Below, piece by piece: positions 26,137-38,624 of a stretch of DNA of 64,000 nt (its first letter is position 1; the number at the start of each line of letters is the position of its first letter). The stretch spans positions 1 to 64,000 of the forward strand of contig CANQEH010000006.1 in assembly GCA_947594835.1 (NCBI GenBank), written 5' to 3'. The position numbers and the translations under genes were made by a program. The notes beneath the pieces were generated by a model, which saw only the letters and a list, made by a program, of their open reading frames with translations, ran no database searches and was not told where the DNA came from. The stretch comes from an uncultured Acetatifactor sp. (GTDB taxonomy: Bacteria > Bacillota > Clostridia > Lachnospirales > Lachnospiraceae).

Positions 26137-26562
26137 ATGATAGCGATTGGAAGCGACCACGGCGGGTATGACTTGAAGCAGAGCATCCTCCGCCATCTGG
26201 AAGAGCGGCAGATCCCCTATGAGGATTTCGGCTGCTATGAAAAGAAAAGCTGCGACTATCCGGTTTATGGCCGGGCGGTGGCGGAGGCGGTGGCAGAGGG
26301 CCGCTGCGGGAAGGGGATTGTCATCTGCACCACCGGGATCGGCATCAGCATTACCGCCAACAAGGTAAAGGGAGTGCGCTGTGCGCTGTGCACGGATCCC
26401 TTCACGGCAAAGATGACCCGCCTTCACAATGACGCGAACGTGCTGGCTTTGGGCGGCGGAATCCTGGGGGAGAACCTGGCTCTGGAAATCGTGGATACCT
26501 TTCTGGACACGGCTTTTTCGGAGGAAGAAAAGCACTGCCGCAGGATCGGCATGATCGAGTGA
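26137..26562 (+). CDS. rpiB: Ribose-5-phosphate isomerase B
   Basis: From ATG 26137 (AAAAGGAGA upstream) the protein has 141 residues of the RpiB/LacAB fold: GSDHGGYDLK at the N-terminus, the active-site Cys in ICTTGIGIS (near 66) and RLHNDANVLALGGG in the C-terminal half. It interconverts ribose-5-phosphate and ribulose-5-phosphate, here between tsaC and upp. A longer frame from 25891 overlaps tsaC in another phase and is not real. Confidence 0.92.
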   Translation: MIAIGSDHGGYDLKQSILRHLEERQIPYEDFGCYEKKSCDYPVYGRAVAEAVAEGRCGKGIVICTTGIGISITANKVKGVRCALCTDPFTAKMTRLHNDANVLALGGGILGENLALEIVDTFLDTAFSEEEKHCRRIGMIE

Positions 26563-26595
26563 CGAAAGACAGGAAGGGCTGAGGGAGGATAACAA

Positions 26596-27225
26596 ATGTC
26601 GAAGGTTGTGATCATGGATCATCCGCTGATCCAGCACAAAATCGGGATGATCCGGAGGAAAGAGACGGGGACGAAGGATTTCAGGCAGGCCATCAGCGAG
26701 ATCGCCATGCTGATCTGTTATGAGGCCACCAGGAATCTGCCCCTGGAGGAAGTGGAGATCGAGACGCCCATCTGCAGGGCAAAGGCCAAGGCGCTGAGCG
26801 GCAAAAAACTGGCGGTGGTTCCCATCCTGCGGGCCGGGCTTGGAATGGTGGACGGTATGCTGCAGCTGATCCCCAACGCCAAGGTGGGGCATATCGGGCT
26901 GTACCGGGATCCGGACAGCCTAAAGCCTGTGGAGTATTACTGCAAGCTGCCGGCAGACTGCGCACAGCGTCAGGTGTTTGTGGTAGATCCCATGCTGGCC
27001 ACGGGGGGCTCCTCTGTGGCGGCGATCCAGATGCTGAAGGACAGGGGCTGCCGCCAGATCCATTTCCTGTGCATCATCGCTGCGCCGGAAGGGCTGAGAG
27101 CCATGGAGGAGGCGCATCCCGACGTGGATCTCTATGTGGGGGCGCTGGACGAGAGACTGAATGAACATGGCTATATTGTGCCGGGCCTGGGAGACGCCGG
27201 AGACAGGATCTTCGGGACAAGGTAG
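26596..27225 (+). CDS. upp: Uracil phosphoribosyltransferase
   Basis: The 209-residue enzyme converts uracil and PRPP to UMP. The PRPP loop reads [11 protein letters not shown] near residues 131-141, and the C-terminal uracil-binding segment [12 protein letters not shown] is complete. Length is normal for the family. Start: ATG after GAGGGAGG. It lies downstream of rpiB and a few kilobases before the ATP synthase operon, as in Bacillus (upp - atpI). Confidence 0.95.
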   Translation: MSKVVIMDHPLIQHKIGMIRRKETGTKDFRQAISEIAMLICYEATRNLPLEEVEIETPICRAKAKALSGKKLAVVPILRAGLGMVDGMLQLIPNAKVGHIGLYRDPDSLKPVEYYCKLPADCAQRQVFVVDPMLATGGSSVAAIQMLKDRGCRQIHFLCIIAAPEGLRAMEEAHPDVDLYVGALDERLNEHGYIVPGLGDAGDRIFGTR

Positions 27226-27249
27226 CTGGCAGGGTGCACAGGGATAGGT

Positions 27250-28449
27250 GTGACGGTGTATTACGGAAGAAAGCGTTGGAAGCGGCGTGCAAGGACGGTA
27301 TGGATATTGGTATTGGCCCTTGGGGCGGGGACTCTTCCCTGCGCCCCCGGGCCTTCTTTTGTCTCCGCGGCGCCGGGCGATACCCAGCAGCAGATCAACG
27401 AGGCGCGCCAGCAGCGGGAAAATCTGGAAAATCAACAGGAGGAGAACGAAGACCGCCTGGAGGGCTTAAAGGGCGTACAGAGCAGCCTGCGGCAGGATCT
27501 GGAGGGCTTAAACAGCGCCATGACCCAGGTGGTGGATCATCTGGAGCAGCTGGAACAGCAGATCCGGGACAAAGAGGAGGAGATCGTCCAGGCCCAGGCA
27601 GCGCTGGAACAGGCAAGGGAAACGGAGGCGTGGCAGTACAGCTGCATGGTGGCCAGAGCCCGGGCCATGTATGAGTACAGGGCGGAGGACTATCTGGCGG
27701 AGCTTCTCTCTGCGGGGAATCTGTCTTCTGTCTTAAACGCCGCCGATTACATCGAGCGGATCGCCGCCAGCGACAGGAAGCTGATGGACGATTATCAGGA
27801 AAACCGGGAACTGATCGAGGAGCAGGAGGCACGCCTCCAGCGGGAGAAGGTGGAGTTAGACAACCTGAAGGCAGATGCGGAGGAAGAAAAGAACAAGGTG
27901 GCCGGACTGATCAGCCAGACATCTAACAGTATTAACGCCACGGCGGAGCAGATTGCGGAGGCGGAGCAGCGGGCGAAGCAATACGAGGAGGAGATTAAGC
28001 GGGCGGATGAAAATCTGGAAGCGCTCTACAAGAAGCTGGCAGAGGAACTGGCGCTCTCCCAGGCGGCGGCCAATGCGGCATGGCGCGATATTTCCGAGGT
28101 AACCTTTGCGGACGGAGACAGGAAGGTTTTGGCAAACCTGATCTACTGCGAAGCGGGCGGAGAGCCCTACGAGGGGAAACTGGCGGTGGGCGCCGTGGTG
28201 ATCAACCGGGTGCTGAGCTCGAAATTCCCGGATTCCGTGGTGGGCGTCATCTATCAGAACAGGCAGTTTTCGCCGGTGGCCAGCGGCCGCCTGGATCTCT
28301 ACCTGTCCATTGACAAAGCAAACGCCGACTGCTACAGGGCGGCTGACGAAGCCATGTCGGGCGCAACCAACGTGGGAACCTGCCTGTTTTTCCGCACCCC
28401 GATCCCGGGGCTGACGGGAATCAACATCGGCGGCCATGTGTTTTACTGA
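27250..28449 (+). CDS. Secreted coiled-coil protein with SleB/CwlJ-type cell wall hydrolase domain
   Basis: The 399-residue protein has a signal peptide (about 10-40), a long coiled coil (about 45-270) like those of PcsB/CwlO N-termini, and a C-terminal Hydrolase_2 domain (about 285-399) with YCEAGGEPYEGKLAV, whose Glu is the expected catalytic residue. It should act on peptidoglycan glycan strands outside the membrane. The combination of PcsB-like coiled coil and SleB-like catalytic domain suggests a role in cell separation or in the spore cortex. GTG 27250 is the likely start, but GTG 27256 is possible and the ribosome binding site is weak. Confidence 0.8.
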   Translation: MTVYYGRKRWKRRARTVWILVLALGAGTLPCAPGPSFVSAAPGDTQQQINEARQQRENLENQQEENEDRLEGLKGVQSSLRQDLEGLNSAMTQVVDHLEQLEQQIRDKEEEIVQAQAALEQARETEAWQYSCMVARARAMYEYRAEDYLAELLSAGNLSSVLNAADYIERIAASDRKLMDDYQENRELIEEQEARLQREKVELDNLKADAEEEKNKVAGLISQTSNSINATAEQIAEAEQRAKQYEEEIKRADENLEALYKKLAEELALSQAAANAAWRDISEVTFADGDRKVLANLIYCEAGGEPYEGKLAVGAVVINRVLSSKFPDSVVGVIYQNRQFSPVASGRLDLYLSIDKANADCYRAADEAMSGATNVGTCLFFRTPIPGLTGINIGGHVFY

Positions 28450-28458
28450 GAGGACGTC

Positions 28459-28932
28459 TCAAAGGCCCAGGCGGTTTAACGGCGCCTGCAGGCGTTCAAA
28501 CTGACCTCCATAGAGAAGGGTGAGCAGATGGTTCAGACTGCGCAGGCAGGCGGCCATCTGTTCCTGCGTGATGAGGTTTTGCTCCAGGGCGTCTGCCAGC
28601 TCGTCCAGATCCACCACCTGGATCCTGCCGTCCGGATAGATGACCACATCTGCCAGAAGATCGGTAAAGGTGAGGGACTCTCCCTCGAAAGCGTATTCCA
28701 CGATGTCGATGTACCAGTACAGGAGGGAGCCGTCCTGGCGGTAGAACTTGCTGACCTTGAAGCCCTCGTCCAGAAAATAGCAGGAGCTGCCGTGGGAAAA
28801 CTCGGCCTTGGGCCTCAGCGTATGCCATGTGGTGATCACAGTCCCTGCATCCTGGGCGACGATGACGTCATCCTTTAACAGGATGTGTCCGGCGGGGATG
28901 ATCTTTTTGCGGTATAGCCGGGATATGTTCAT
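28459..28932 (-). CDS. DUF402-family protein
   Basis: The 157-residue protein resembles the DUF402/FomD-like family (YWYIDIVEYAFEGESLTFTDLLADVVIYPDG), members of which include nucleoside di- and triphosphate hydrolases. The acidic cluster DLLADVVIYPDGR...DLDEL fits a metal-binding site. ATG 28932 is chosen since AAGGAG lies six bases before it; the ATG at 28950 is upstream of that site. It converges with the hydrolase gene on the other strand. Substrate is unknown. Confidence 0.7.
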   Translation of the reverse strand: MNISRLYRKKIIPAGHILLKDDVIVAQDAGTVITTWHTLRPKAEFSHGSSCYFLDEGFKVSKFYRQDGSLLYWYIDIVEYAFEGESLTFTDLLADVVIYPDGRIQVVDLDELADALEQNLITQEQMAACLRSLNHLLTLLYGGQFERLQAPLNRLGL

Positions 28933-28965
28933 GGGTACTCCTTTCCGCATCCGGGGATGAGGGCG

Positions 28966-29505
28966 TTACTGGCTGACGGCCGGGAAGGGGATAAAGGGTT
29001 CCGGCGGCGCCGCGTAGGGGCAGAGCTGTTTCTCCATCCAGATGATGTCGTGCCACTGTCCCAGCTTGAAGCCGGCATGGTGGAAGTGGGCGACTTCCCG
29101 GTATCCCATCTTCTGATGAAAGGCGACGCTGTCGGGATTGGGATAGGTGATGCAGGCGTAAAGGTTGCAGATGTGCTGCTTTTGCAGATAGGTTTCCAGA
29201 ACTTCGTAGAGGCAGCGGCCGATTCCCCTGTGAAGCTCGTCCTGGCTCACATAGATAGAGGTCTCCACCGACCAGTCATATGCGGCGCACTCCTTGTATG
29301 CGGAGACGTAAGTGTAACCGAGGATCCTGCCGTTTTCCTCTGCCACCAGAAAAGGGTATTTCCGCTTGGTGATGCGGATGAGCACTGCAAAATCCTCTGC
29401 GGTGGGGACGCGGTAGGCAAAGGTTATGGGAGTGTCTGTTACATAGGGCGCATGGAGTCTTGCAATCTCCGGCGCGTCCTCCATCAGGGCGGGTCTGATT
29501 TTCAT
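28966..29505 (-). CDS. GNAT N-acetyltransferase, phosphinothricin-acetyltransferase-like
   Basis: The 179-residue protein has the GNAT fold of the Pat/MddA subgroup: SIYVSQDELHRGIGRCLYEVLE supplies the acetyl-CoA pyrophosphate loop (HRGIG) and YPNPDSVAFHQKMGYREVAHFHHAGFKLGQWHDIIWMEK is characteristic of the C-terminal half. It probably acetylates a small amine such as an amino acid analogue or methionine sulfoximine. Start: ATG with AAGGAGG. It lies just upstream of the DUF402 gene on the same strand (33 bases), possibly a two-gene unit. Confidence 0.82.
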   Translation of the reverse strand: MKIRPALMEDAPEIARLHAPYVTDTPITFAYRVPTAEDFAVLIRITKRKYPFLVAEENGRILGYTYVSAYKECAAYDWSVETSIYVSQDELHRGIGRCLYEVLETYLQKQHICNLYACITYPNPDSVAFHQKMGYREVAHFHHAGFKLGQWHDIIWMEKQLCPYAAPPEPFIPFPAVSQ

Positions 29506-29639
29506 GGCGGGAACCTCCTTCTAAAAACGGCCTAAACGAATATGCACAAATCTTCTCTTACTAAAATACTACTGCGCGGAAGGCATTTCGTCAATGCTGT
29601 TTCCCGCGATTTTCGACCCAGCTTTTCAGAATGACATAC

Positions 29640-29668
29640 TGGACATTCCGGGCGAATTTATGTATAAT
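29640..29668 (+). promoter_or_regulatory. Promoter of the ATP synthase operon
   Basis: TGGACA (29640-29645), 17-base spacer, TATAAT (29663-29668), 43 bases before the first gene. Confidence 0.75.
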
Positions 29669-29711
29669 GTAGCGTGACGGAGAGACGACACGGCGGAAGG
29701 CGCAAAGCAGG

Positions 29712-29996
29712 ATGGCAAAACGCAGACAATCCCAAAACAGAACGACCTTTCGGGCGCTTGCCCTGGTGACGCAGCTGGGGATCACCATGATCGTGTCCAT
29801 CGGCCTGCCCTGCCTGCTCGGCGTCTGGCTGGACAGGCGCTTTGGCACTGTGTGGATCACGGCGGTCATGTTCGTGCTGGGGGCGGCGGCGGGCGTTCAG
29901 AGCGTCTACCGCATGATACAGGGAATTTACAAGGAAGAGGGCAAGGAGAGCGGTTCACCCGGTGAAGATTGTGGAAGCGATAAAAAGGGCAGATAG
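29712..29996 (+). CDS. atpZ: AtpZ/AtpI-type small membrane protein
   Basis: The 94-residue protein has two membrane helices (about 20-42 and 47-68) with the pattern GIPCLLG-like GLPCLLGVWLDRRFGT of the AtpZ family. These proteins help insert or assemble the c ring and may carry magnesium or calcium. It begins the operon and its end overlaps the next start by 35 bases. Confidence 0.8.
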   Translation: MAKRRQSQNRTTFRALALVTQLGITMIVSIGLPCLLGVWLDRRFGTVWITAVMFVLGAAAGVQSVYRMIQGIYKEEGKESGSPGEDCGSDKKGR

Positions 29997-30465
29997 AATC
30001 CTTCTGGAAATGCACCTGGGAATGGTGTGTTTCGGCGTGGTCTGCCAGCTGGCGGGGGCCTTTTTTGCGCGGCAGCAGGGCTGGTATGCCGCAAGCCTCT
30101 GGCTGGGTATTGCTTTTGCCGTGGCTGCAAGCATCCATATGGCCCGCACCCTGGACAGGGCGCTGCAGGCGGGGGAGGCGGCGGCAAAGCTGATCCGCAG
30201 GGGGTATCTGATCCGCTACGCGGCCATTGTGCTGGCGCTGGCCCTGGCGGCGCTGACCGGGCGCTTAAATCCCCTGGTGATGTTTCTGGGTTACCTCAGC
30301 TTGAAAGTAACGGCGTATCTTCAGCCGCTTACCCATAGAGTCTTAAACAGGCTGTTTCACGAGACGGATCCCGTCCCGGCGCAGGAAGCCGAAGACCTGC
30401 CCGGTGAGCAGGCTGCGGCTGACGCGGACAGTCTGACGAAACATGAGAAGGAGGTGAGAGTATGA
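29962..30465 (+). CDS. atpI: ATP synthase protein I
   Basis: The 167-residue protein has four predicted membrane helices and a charged C-terminal tail, the layout of AtpI. It assists c-ring assembly. GTG 29962 lies 13 bases after AAGGAG; a later start near residue 18 (MHLGMV) cannot be excluded. The stop overlaps the atpB start. Confidence 0.7.
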   Translation: MKIVEAIKRADRILLEMHLGMVCFGVVCQLAGAFFARQQGWYAASLWLGIAFAVAASIHMARTLDRALQAGEAAAKLIRRGYLIRYAAIVLALALAALTGRLNPLVMFLGYLSLKVTAYLQPLTHRVLNRLFHETDPVPAQEAEDLPGEQAAADADSLTKHEKEVRV

Positions 30466-31199
30466 TGCAAGGAATCCTTTTGTCTGAGTCCAATGTGGAC
30501 TTTATGATCCACGGTATTTTCCAGTATTCCTTTTTTGGGCATACCGTGTGGATCACAACCACCCATGTGTGTATCCTGATTGTGATGTTGATTCTGACGG
30601 GGTTTGCCATCGCGGCCAGCCGCGCCATGAAGAAGGGCGGGGAAGTGCCGGGAGGCTTCCAGAATGTGGTGGAGCTGATCGTGGAAAAGCTGGACGGCAT
30701 GGTGGACGTCTCCATGGGAAAAGCGGCTCCCAGGTTTTACAACTACATAGGAACCGTCTTTATCTTTATCTTATTCAGCAACATATCGGGGCTTCTGGGG
30801 CTCAGACCCCCGACCGCAGACTACGGCGTGACGCTGCCCCTGGCCCTCATTACGTTTGCCATGATCCGCTACAACAAGTGGAAGTACCAGAGGCCCATGA
30901 CCATCTGGGAGGATCTGTGCTCGCCGCTGCCCAAGTGGCTGCCCATCTGGATGCCGATCAACCTGATCAGCACGATGGCGGTGCCCGTGTCCCTTTCCCT
31001 GCGTCTGTTTGCAAACGTCTTGTCGGGGACGGCCATGATGGCGCTGATATACGGCCTGCTGGGATGGATTGCAACGGCCTGGCCCGCCGCGCTGCACGTT
31101 TATTTCGATCTGTTCTCAGGCGCAATCCAGACCTATGTGTTCTGTATGCTGACCATGACCTATATCTCCAACGAGATCGGCGACGGGGTGCGCCGTTAG
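30462..31199 (+). CDS. atpB: ATP synthase subunit a
   Basis: The 245-residue subunit a forms the ion half-channels of Fo. The essential Arg is in SLSLRLFANVLSG (near 181), with the C-terminal helices following. Start: ATG with GAAGGAGGTGAG. It overlaps atpI by four bases. Confidence 0.93.
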   Translation: MMQGILLSESNVDFMIHGIFQYSFFGHTVWITTTHVCILIVMLILTGFAIAASRAMKKGGEVPGGFQNVVELIVEKLDGMVDVSMGKAAPRFYNYIGTVFIFILFSNISGLLGLRPPTADYGVTLPLALITFAMIRYNKWKYQRPMTIWEDLCSPLPKWLPIWMPINLISTMAVPVSLSLRLFANVLSGTAMMALIYGLLGWIATAWPAALHVYFDLFSGAIQTYVFCMLTMTYISNEIGDGVRR

Positions 31200-31249
31200 C
31201 CCTGGGCGCTGCCGGAGGCTGAGGGCGTCCGGCGCATGATGTAAAGTGA

Positions 31250-31543
<294 letters not shown>

Positions 31544-31597
31544 CCGTCAGAACGATAAAAACTGCACCATTTTTGGGAGGCAGAACGGAGGTTTAGG

Positions 31598-32121
31598 ATG
31601 ATACTTTTGACAAGTGAGTTATCGAGGCTGTTCGATCTGGACTGGCAGCTGGTGGCAGACGCCTGCCTGATGATCATCGCCATTTTTGTCCTGTTTCTGG
31701 TGATGAGCTATTTCCTGTTCAATCCGGCCAGAAAGATGCTGGAAGGCCGCCGGGAAAAGATTAAGGGCGAGCTGGAGACAGCCCAGAAGGAGATGGAGGA
31801 AGCTGGGCTTTTAAGGCAGGAATACGAGGCGAAGCTAAAAGATGTAGACAAGGAAGCGGAAGCCATTTTAAGCCAGGCCCGCAAAAAGGCCCTGGAGAAT
31901 GAGGCGCAGATCGTAGCCCAGGCAAAGGAGGAAGCGGCCAGGATCCTGGAGAGGGCGCGTGTGGAAGCACAGCTGGAGAAGCAGAAGGTGTCCGATGAGG
32001 TGAAGCGCGAGATCATCACGGTGGCTTCGCTGATGGCTGGCAAGATGGTGGCTTCTTCCATTGACACTGCTGTCCAGAACCGGCTGATCGACGAGACCTT
32101 AAAGGAAATGGGTGATAAGAC

Positions 32122-32134
<13 letters not shown>
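31598..32134 (+). CDS. atpF: ATP synthase subunit b
   Basis: The 178-residue subunit has an N-terminal membrane helix (about 20-42) and a long charged coiled coil, the peripheral stalk. RBS GGAGGTTTAGG. Its end overlaps atpH by 13 bases. Confidence 0.93.
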
Positions 32135-34216
<2,082 letters not shown>

Positions 34217-34244
34217 GATTTTTACGGAGAAGTGAGGATAGGAT

Positions 34245-35105
34245 ATGGCATCGATGCGTGACATAAAGCGCCGCAGGAGCAGTATCCAGGGGACACAGCA
34301 GATCACGAAGGCCATGAAGCTGGTGTCCACGGTGAAGCTGCAGCGCGCCAGGGCAAACGCAGAGCGCTCCAAAGAGTATTTCACCTGTATGTACGACACG
34401 GTGAACAGCATTTTGAAGCGCGTGGGGCATATAGAGCACAGGTATCTGGCGCCGGGCGCCTCCCGGAAGAAGGCCGTCGTGGTCATCACTTCCAACCGGG
34501 GACTGGCCGGGGGCTATAATTCCAATGTGATAAAACTCGTCACCAGACATCCTGAGTGGGACAAAGAGGATGTGGTGGTCTACGCTCTGGGAAACAAGGG
34601 GCGCGAGGCGTTCAGGCGGTACGGCTACCAGGTGCGGGAGTGCGAAAAGGATATCGTGGAAAGCCCTGTGTATGCGGACGCGATGGCGCTGTCAAAGGAG
34701 CTTTTGCGGGCATTTACGGCGGACGAAGTGGGGGAAATCTATCTGGCATACACTGCCTTTAAAAATACAGTGAGCCATATACCGACCCTGCTGAAGCTTC
34801 TGCCGGTAGACTGTACGGTTCAGGAAGGGGAACGCCCCCAGAAGGCGGAGGCGGTCATGGGCTTCGAGCCGGAGGATACAGAGGCCTTGGATCTGCTCCT
34901 TCCCAAGTATATGACCAGCCTGATCTATGGGGCCCTGATGGAGGCGGCTGCCAGCGAAAACGGCGCCCGGATGCAGGCCATGGACAGCGCTACCAGCAAT
35001 GCGGAGGAGATGATCGAGGATCTTTCCCTGAAGTATAACAGGGCGCGTCAGGGCTCCATCACACAGGAGCTGACGGAGATTATCGCCGGTGCGGAAGCGC
35101 TGTAA
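34245..35105 (+). CDS. atpG: ATP synthase subunit gamma
   Basis: The 286-residue rotor shaft has the conserved N-terminal helix (RDIKRRRSSIQGTQQITKAM) and the C-terminal helix RARQGSITQELTEIIAGAEAL. Start: ATG with GGAG upstream. Confidence 0.95.
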   Translation: MASMRDIKRRRSSIQGTQQITKAMKLVSTVKLQRARANAERSKEYFTCMYDTVNSILKRVGHIEHRYLAPGASRKKAVVVITSNRGLAGGYNSNVIKLVTRHPEWDKEDVVVYALGNKGREAFRRYGYQVRECEKDIVESPVYADAMALSKELLRAFTADEVGEIYLAYTAFKNTVSHIPTLLKLLPVDCTVQEGERPQKAEAVMGFEPEDTEALDLLLPKYMTSLIYGALMEAAASENGARMQAMDSATSNAEEMIEDLSLKYNRARQGSITQELTEIIAGAEAL

Positions 35106-36560
<1,455 letters not shown>

Positions 36561-36573
36561 GGAGGCATGGCTT

Positions 36574-36978
36574 ATGGCAGAACAGAAGACCTTTCTGCTG
36601 CGCATTATCACGCCGGACAGGATCTTTTACGAGGGCCAGGCGGAGATGGTGGAGTTTAACACCACCGAGGGGGAGATTGGCGTACTGCCCGGTCACATCC
36701 CTCTTACGGTCATTGTAAAGCCGGGGATTTTGTGTATCTATGAGCCGGAAGGGGAAAAGAAGGCCGCGCTCCACGCGGGCTTCGCGGAGATCCTGCAGGA
36801 TCGGGTCACCATTCTGGCGGAAATCATAGAGTGGCCCTCTGAAATTGACATGGGGAGGGCCGAAGCGGCGAAGAGCAGGGCGGAGGAACGGCTGCGCAGC
36901 AGGACGCCGGAGACAGATATCGCACGGGCGGAGACGGCGCTTTTGAGAGCGGCAGCCCGTATCGAGGCGCTTAAGTAG
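36574..36978 (+). CDS. atpC: ATP synthase subunit epsilon
   Basis: The 134-residue subunit has the N-terminal beta sandwich (EGEIGVLPGHIPL) and two C-terminal helices. It is the last gene of the ATP synthase operon, 13 bases after atpD. I see no strong terminator before the next gene, so read-through into 37070 is possible. Confidence 0.93.
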   Translation: MAEQKTFLLRIITPDRIFYEGQAEMVEFNTTEGEIGVLPGHIPLTVIVKPGILCIYEPEGEKKAALHAGFAEILQDRVTILAEIIEWPSEIDMGRAEAAKSRAEERLRSRTPETDIARAETALLRAAARIEALK

Positions 36979-37069
36979 CGTTACAAAGGAAAAGGGTTTG
37001 GCCGTCAGGGGCAGTGTCAAGCGGGAGAAAAACTGCATATGCTGTATCAAAGAATCGTAAGGTGCACAT

Positions 37070-37468
37070 ATGGAAATTTACTCTCAATGGACACAGCCGC
37101 TGCCGGGCGACAAGGCAAGGGGCTGGAATGGGCCCCTTCCTTTTTATATGGCATATCCGGGGATGCTGACGCCAAGACAGGAAGCGGCGGTTTTACAGGA
37201 TCTGGAATATCTGCAGCAGCTCTATCCGGACGACGTGAAGCGTTACAGACGCAGGATCGCCCAGATCCTGGATAAAACGGATTACGAGGGAAGCATGATC
37301 TACGACGAGTATCCGGACAGGTACAGCCTGCGGCAGCTGGCCGACAGCATCTGCCGCGTGCTGGAGAAAGAGGAGGAGAAGGCGCCGGGAGAAGAGCTCA
37401 TCCAGGTGCTTTTGTTTACAGAGGTGTATAAGCGCCGGCACGGCGGGCCCCGGGCGGCCATTTTTTGA
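37070..37468 (+). CDS. Conserved hypothetical protein (132 aa)
   Basis: I do not recognise a named domain. The protein is soluble, rich in Tyr, Arg and Glu, with a Pro/Trp-rich start (PLPGDKARGWNGPLPFYMAYPG) and helical remainder. It begins 91 bases after atpC behind AAGGTG and ends ten bases before a methyltransferase gene. Its position suggests co-transcription with that gene; function unknown. Confidence 0.7.
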   Translation: MEIYSQWTQPLPGDKARGWNGPLPFYMAYPGMLTPRQEAAVLQDLEYLQQLYPDDVKRYRRRIAQILDKTDYEGSMIYDEYPDRYSLRQLADSICRVLEKEEEKAPGEELIQVLLFTEVYKRRHGGPRAAIF

Positions 37469-37478
37469 AAGGGATTCC

Positions 37479-38624
37479 ATGGATCAGTTAGAGATTCTGT
37501 TTCAGGAGAGTACAGACAGCAATTTGATACAGATGACGCTCAGCAACACCACAGATCCGGGCAGGGCGGAGAAAGTAAAAGTCCGCCCCGTCCTGCTGCG
37601 GGACGGGCTGTATTTTCAGGAGACCCTTTACCGCGGCGCCCAGGTATTTCATGAAAATCTCACGGCGTCGGAAATGCGGCGGCGTCTGGCGGGCTATATG
37701 GACGGGCTGTTCCGGCAGGCGCAGATTGTCTGCACCGATTGGGAGGCAACGGCCCTGGTCAGCAAAAAGGGCAGGGTGACGGTAAAGCGGAGGCAGAAAA
37801 CTGCCCCGTCTGCGGGGAAGGGCGGGGCCGCGCTTTCCCATGACAGATCCAGGCAATACCTCTTAAAGGAGGGGGAGCCTGTGGACTTTCTGGTGGAGCT
37901 GGGGGTGCAGACTGCGGACGGCCGGGTGGTGAAGCGGCGGTACGACAAGTTCCGCCAGATCAACCGATATCTTGAGATGATCGACGACGTCTGGGACAGG
38001 CTGCCCGCAGAAGGGACGCTGCACATCGTGGACTTTGGCTGCGGGAAATCCTACCTGACGTTTGCCATGTATTATTATCTCCACACCTTGAAAGGGCGCA
38101 CGCTGCGGGTGACGGGGCTGGATTTAAAGGAAGATGTGATCCGGCATTGCAGCGAGCTGGCGCGGAAGCTGGGCTATGAAGGGCTTTCCTTTGAGCAGGG
38201 CGACATCAGGGGATTTGAGGGGACGGATCCTGTGGACATGGTGATTTCCCTGCACGCCTGTGACAAGGCCACGGATTACTGTCTGGAAAAAGCGGTAAAA
38301 TGGGGGGCGTCGGTGATTCTGGCGGTTCCCTGCTGCCAGCATGAGTTAAACGGGCAGATACAGTGCGACATCTTACAGCCCATTTTAAAGTACGGGGTGA
38401 TTAAGGAGCGGATGGCCGCGCTCATTACGGACGCCCTGCGGGCCGACCTTCTGGAGCAGCAGGGGTACGACGTGCAGATACTGGAGTTTATTGATCTGGA
38501 GCACACGCCCAAAAACCTGATGATCCGGGCGGTGCGGCGCAGGGGGATCTGCCCGAAAAAAGCCCCGCTGGAGCCGGTGATGGAATTTTTACAGGTAAAC
38601 CCTGCGCTGAAGGAGCTTTTATGA
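37479..38624 (+). CDS. SAM-dependent methyltransferase (RNA-methyltransferase-like)
   Basis: The 381-residue protein has an N-terminal domain of about 170 residues and a Rossmann methyltransferase domain with motif I VDFGCGKSYLT (near 187) and a later motif SLHACDKATDYCLEKAV and AVPCCQHELN. The PCCQHE-type motif is usual in the Methyltransf_32/TrmO-like group that modifies RNA or protein. Substrate unknown. Its last four bases overlap the next gene (ATGA). Confidence 0.8.
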   Translation: MDQLEILFQESTDSNLIQMTLSNTTDPGRAEKVKVRPVLLRDGLYFQETLYRGAQVFHENLTASEMRRRLAGYMDGLFRQAQIVCTDWEATALVSKKGRVTVKRRQKTAPSAGKGGAALSHDRSRQYLLKEGEPVDFLVELGVQTADGRVVKRRYDKFRQINRYLEMIDDVWDRLPAEGTLHIVDFGCGKSYLTFAMYYYLHTLKGRTLRVTGLDLKEDVIRHCSELARKLGYEGLSFEQGDIRGFEGTDPVDMVISLHACDKATDYCLEKAVKWGASVILAVPCCQHELNGQIQCDILQPILKYGVIKERMAALITDALRADLLEQQGYDVQILEFIDLEHTPKNLMIRAVRRRGICPKKAPLEPVMEFLQVNPALKELL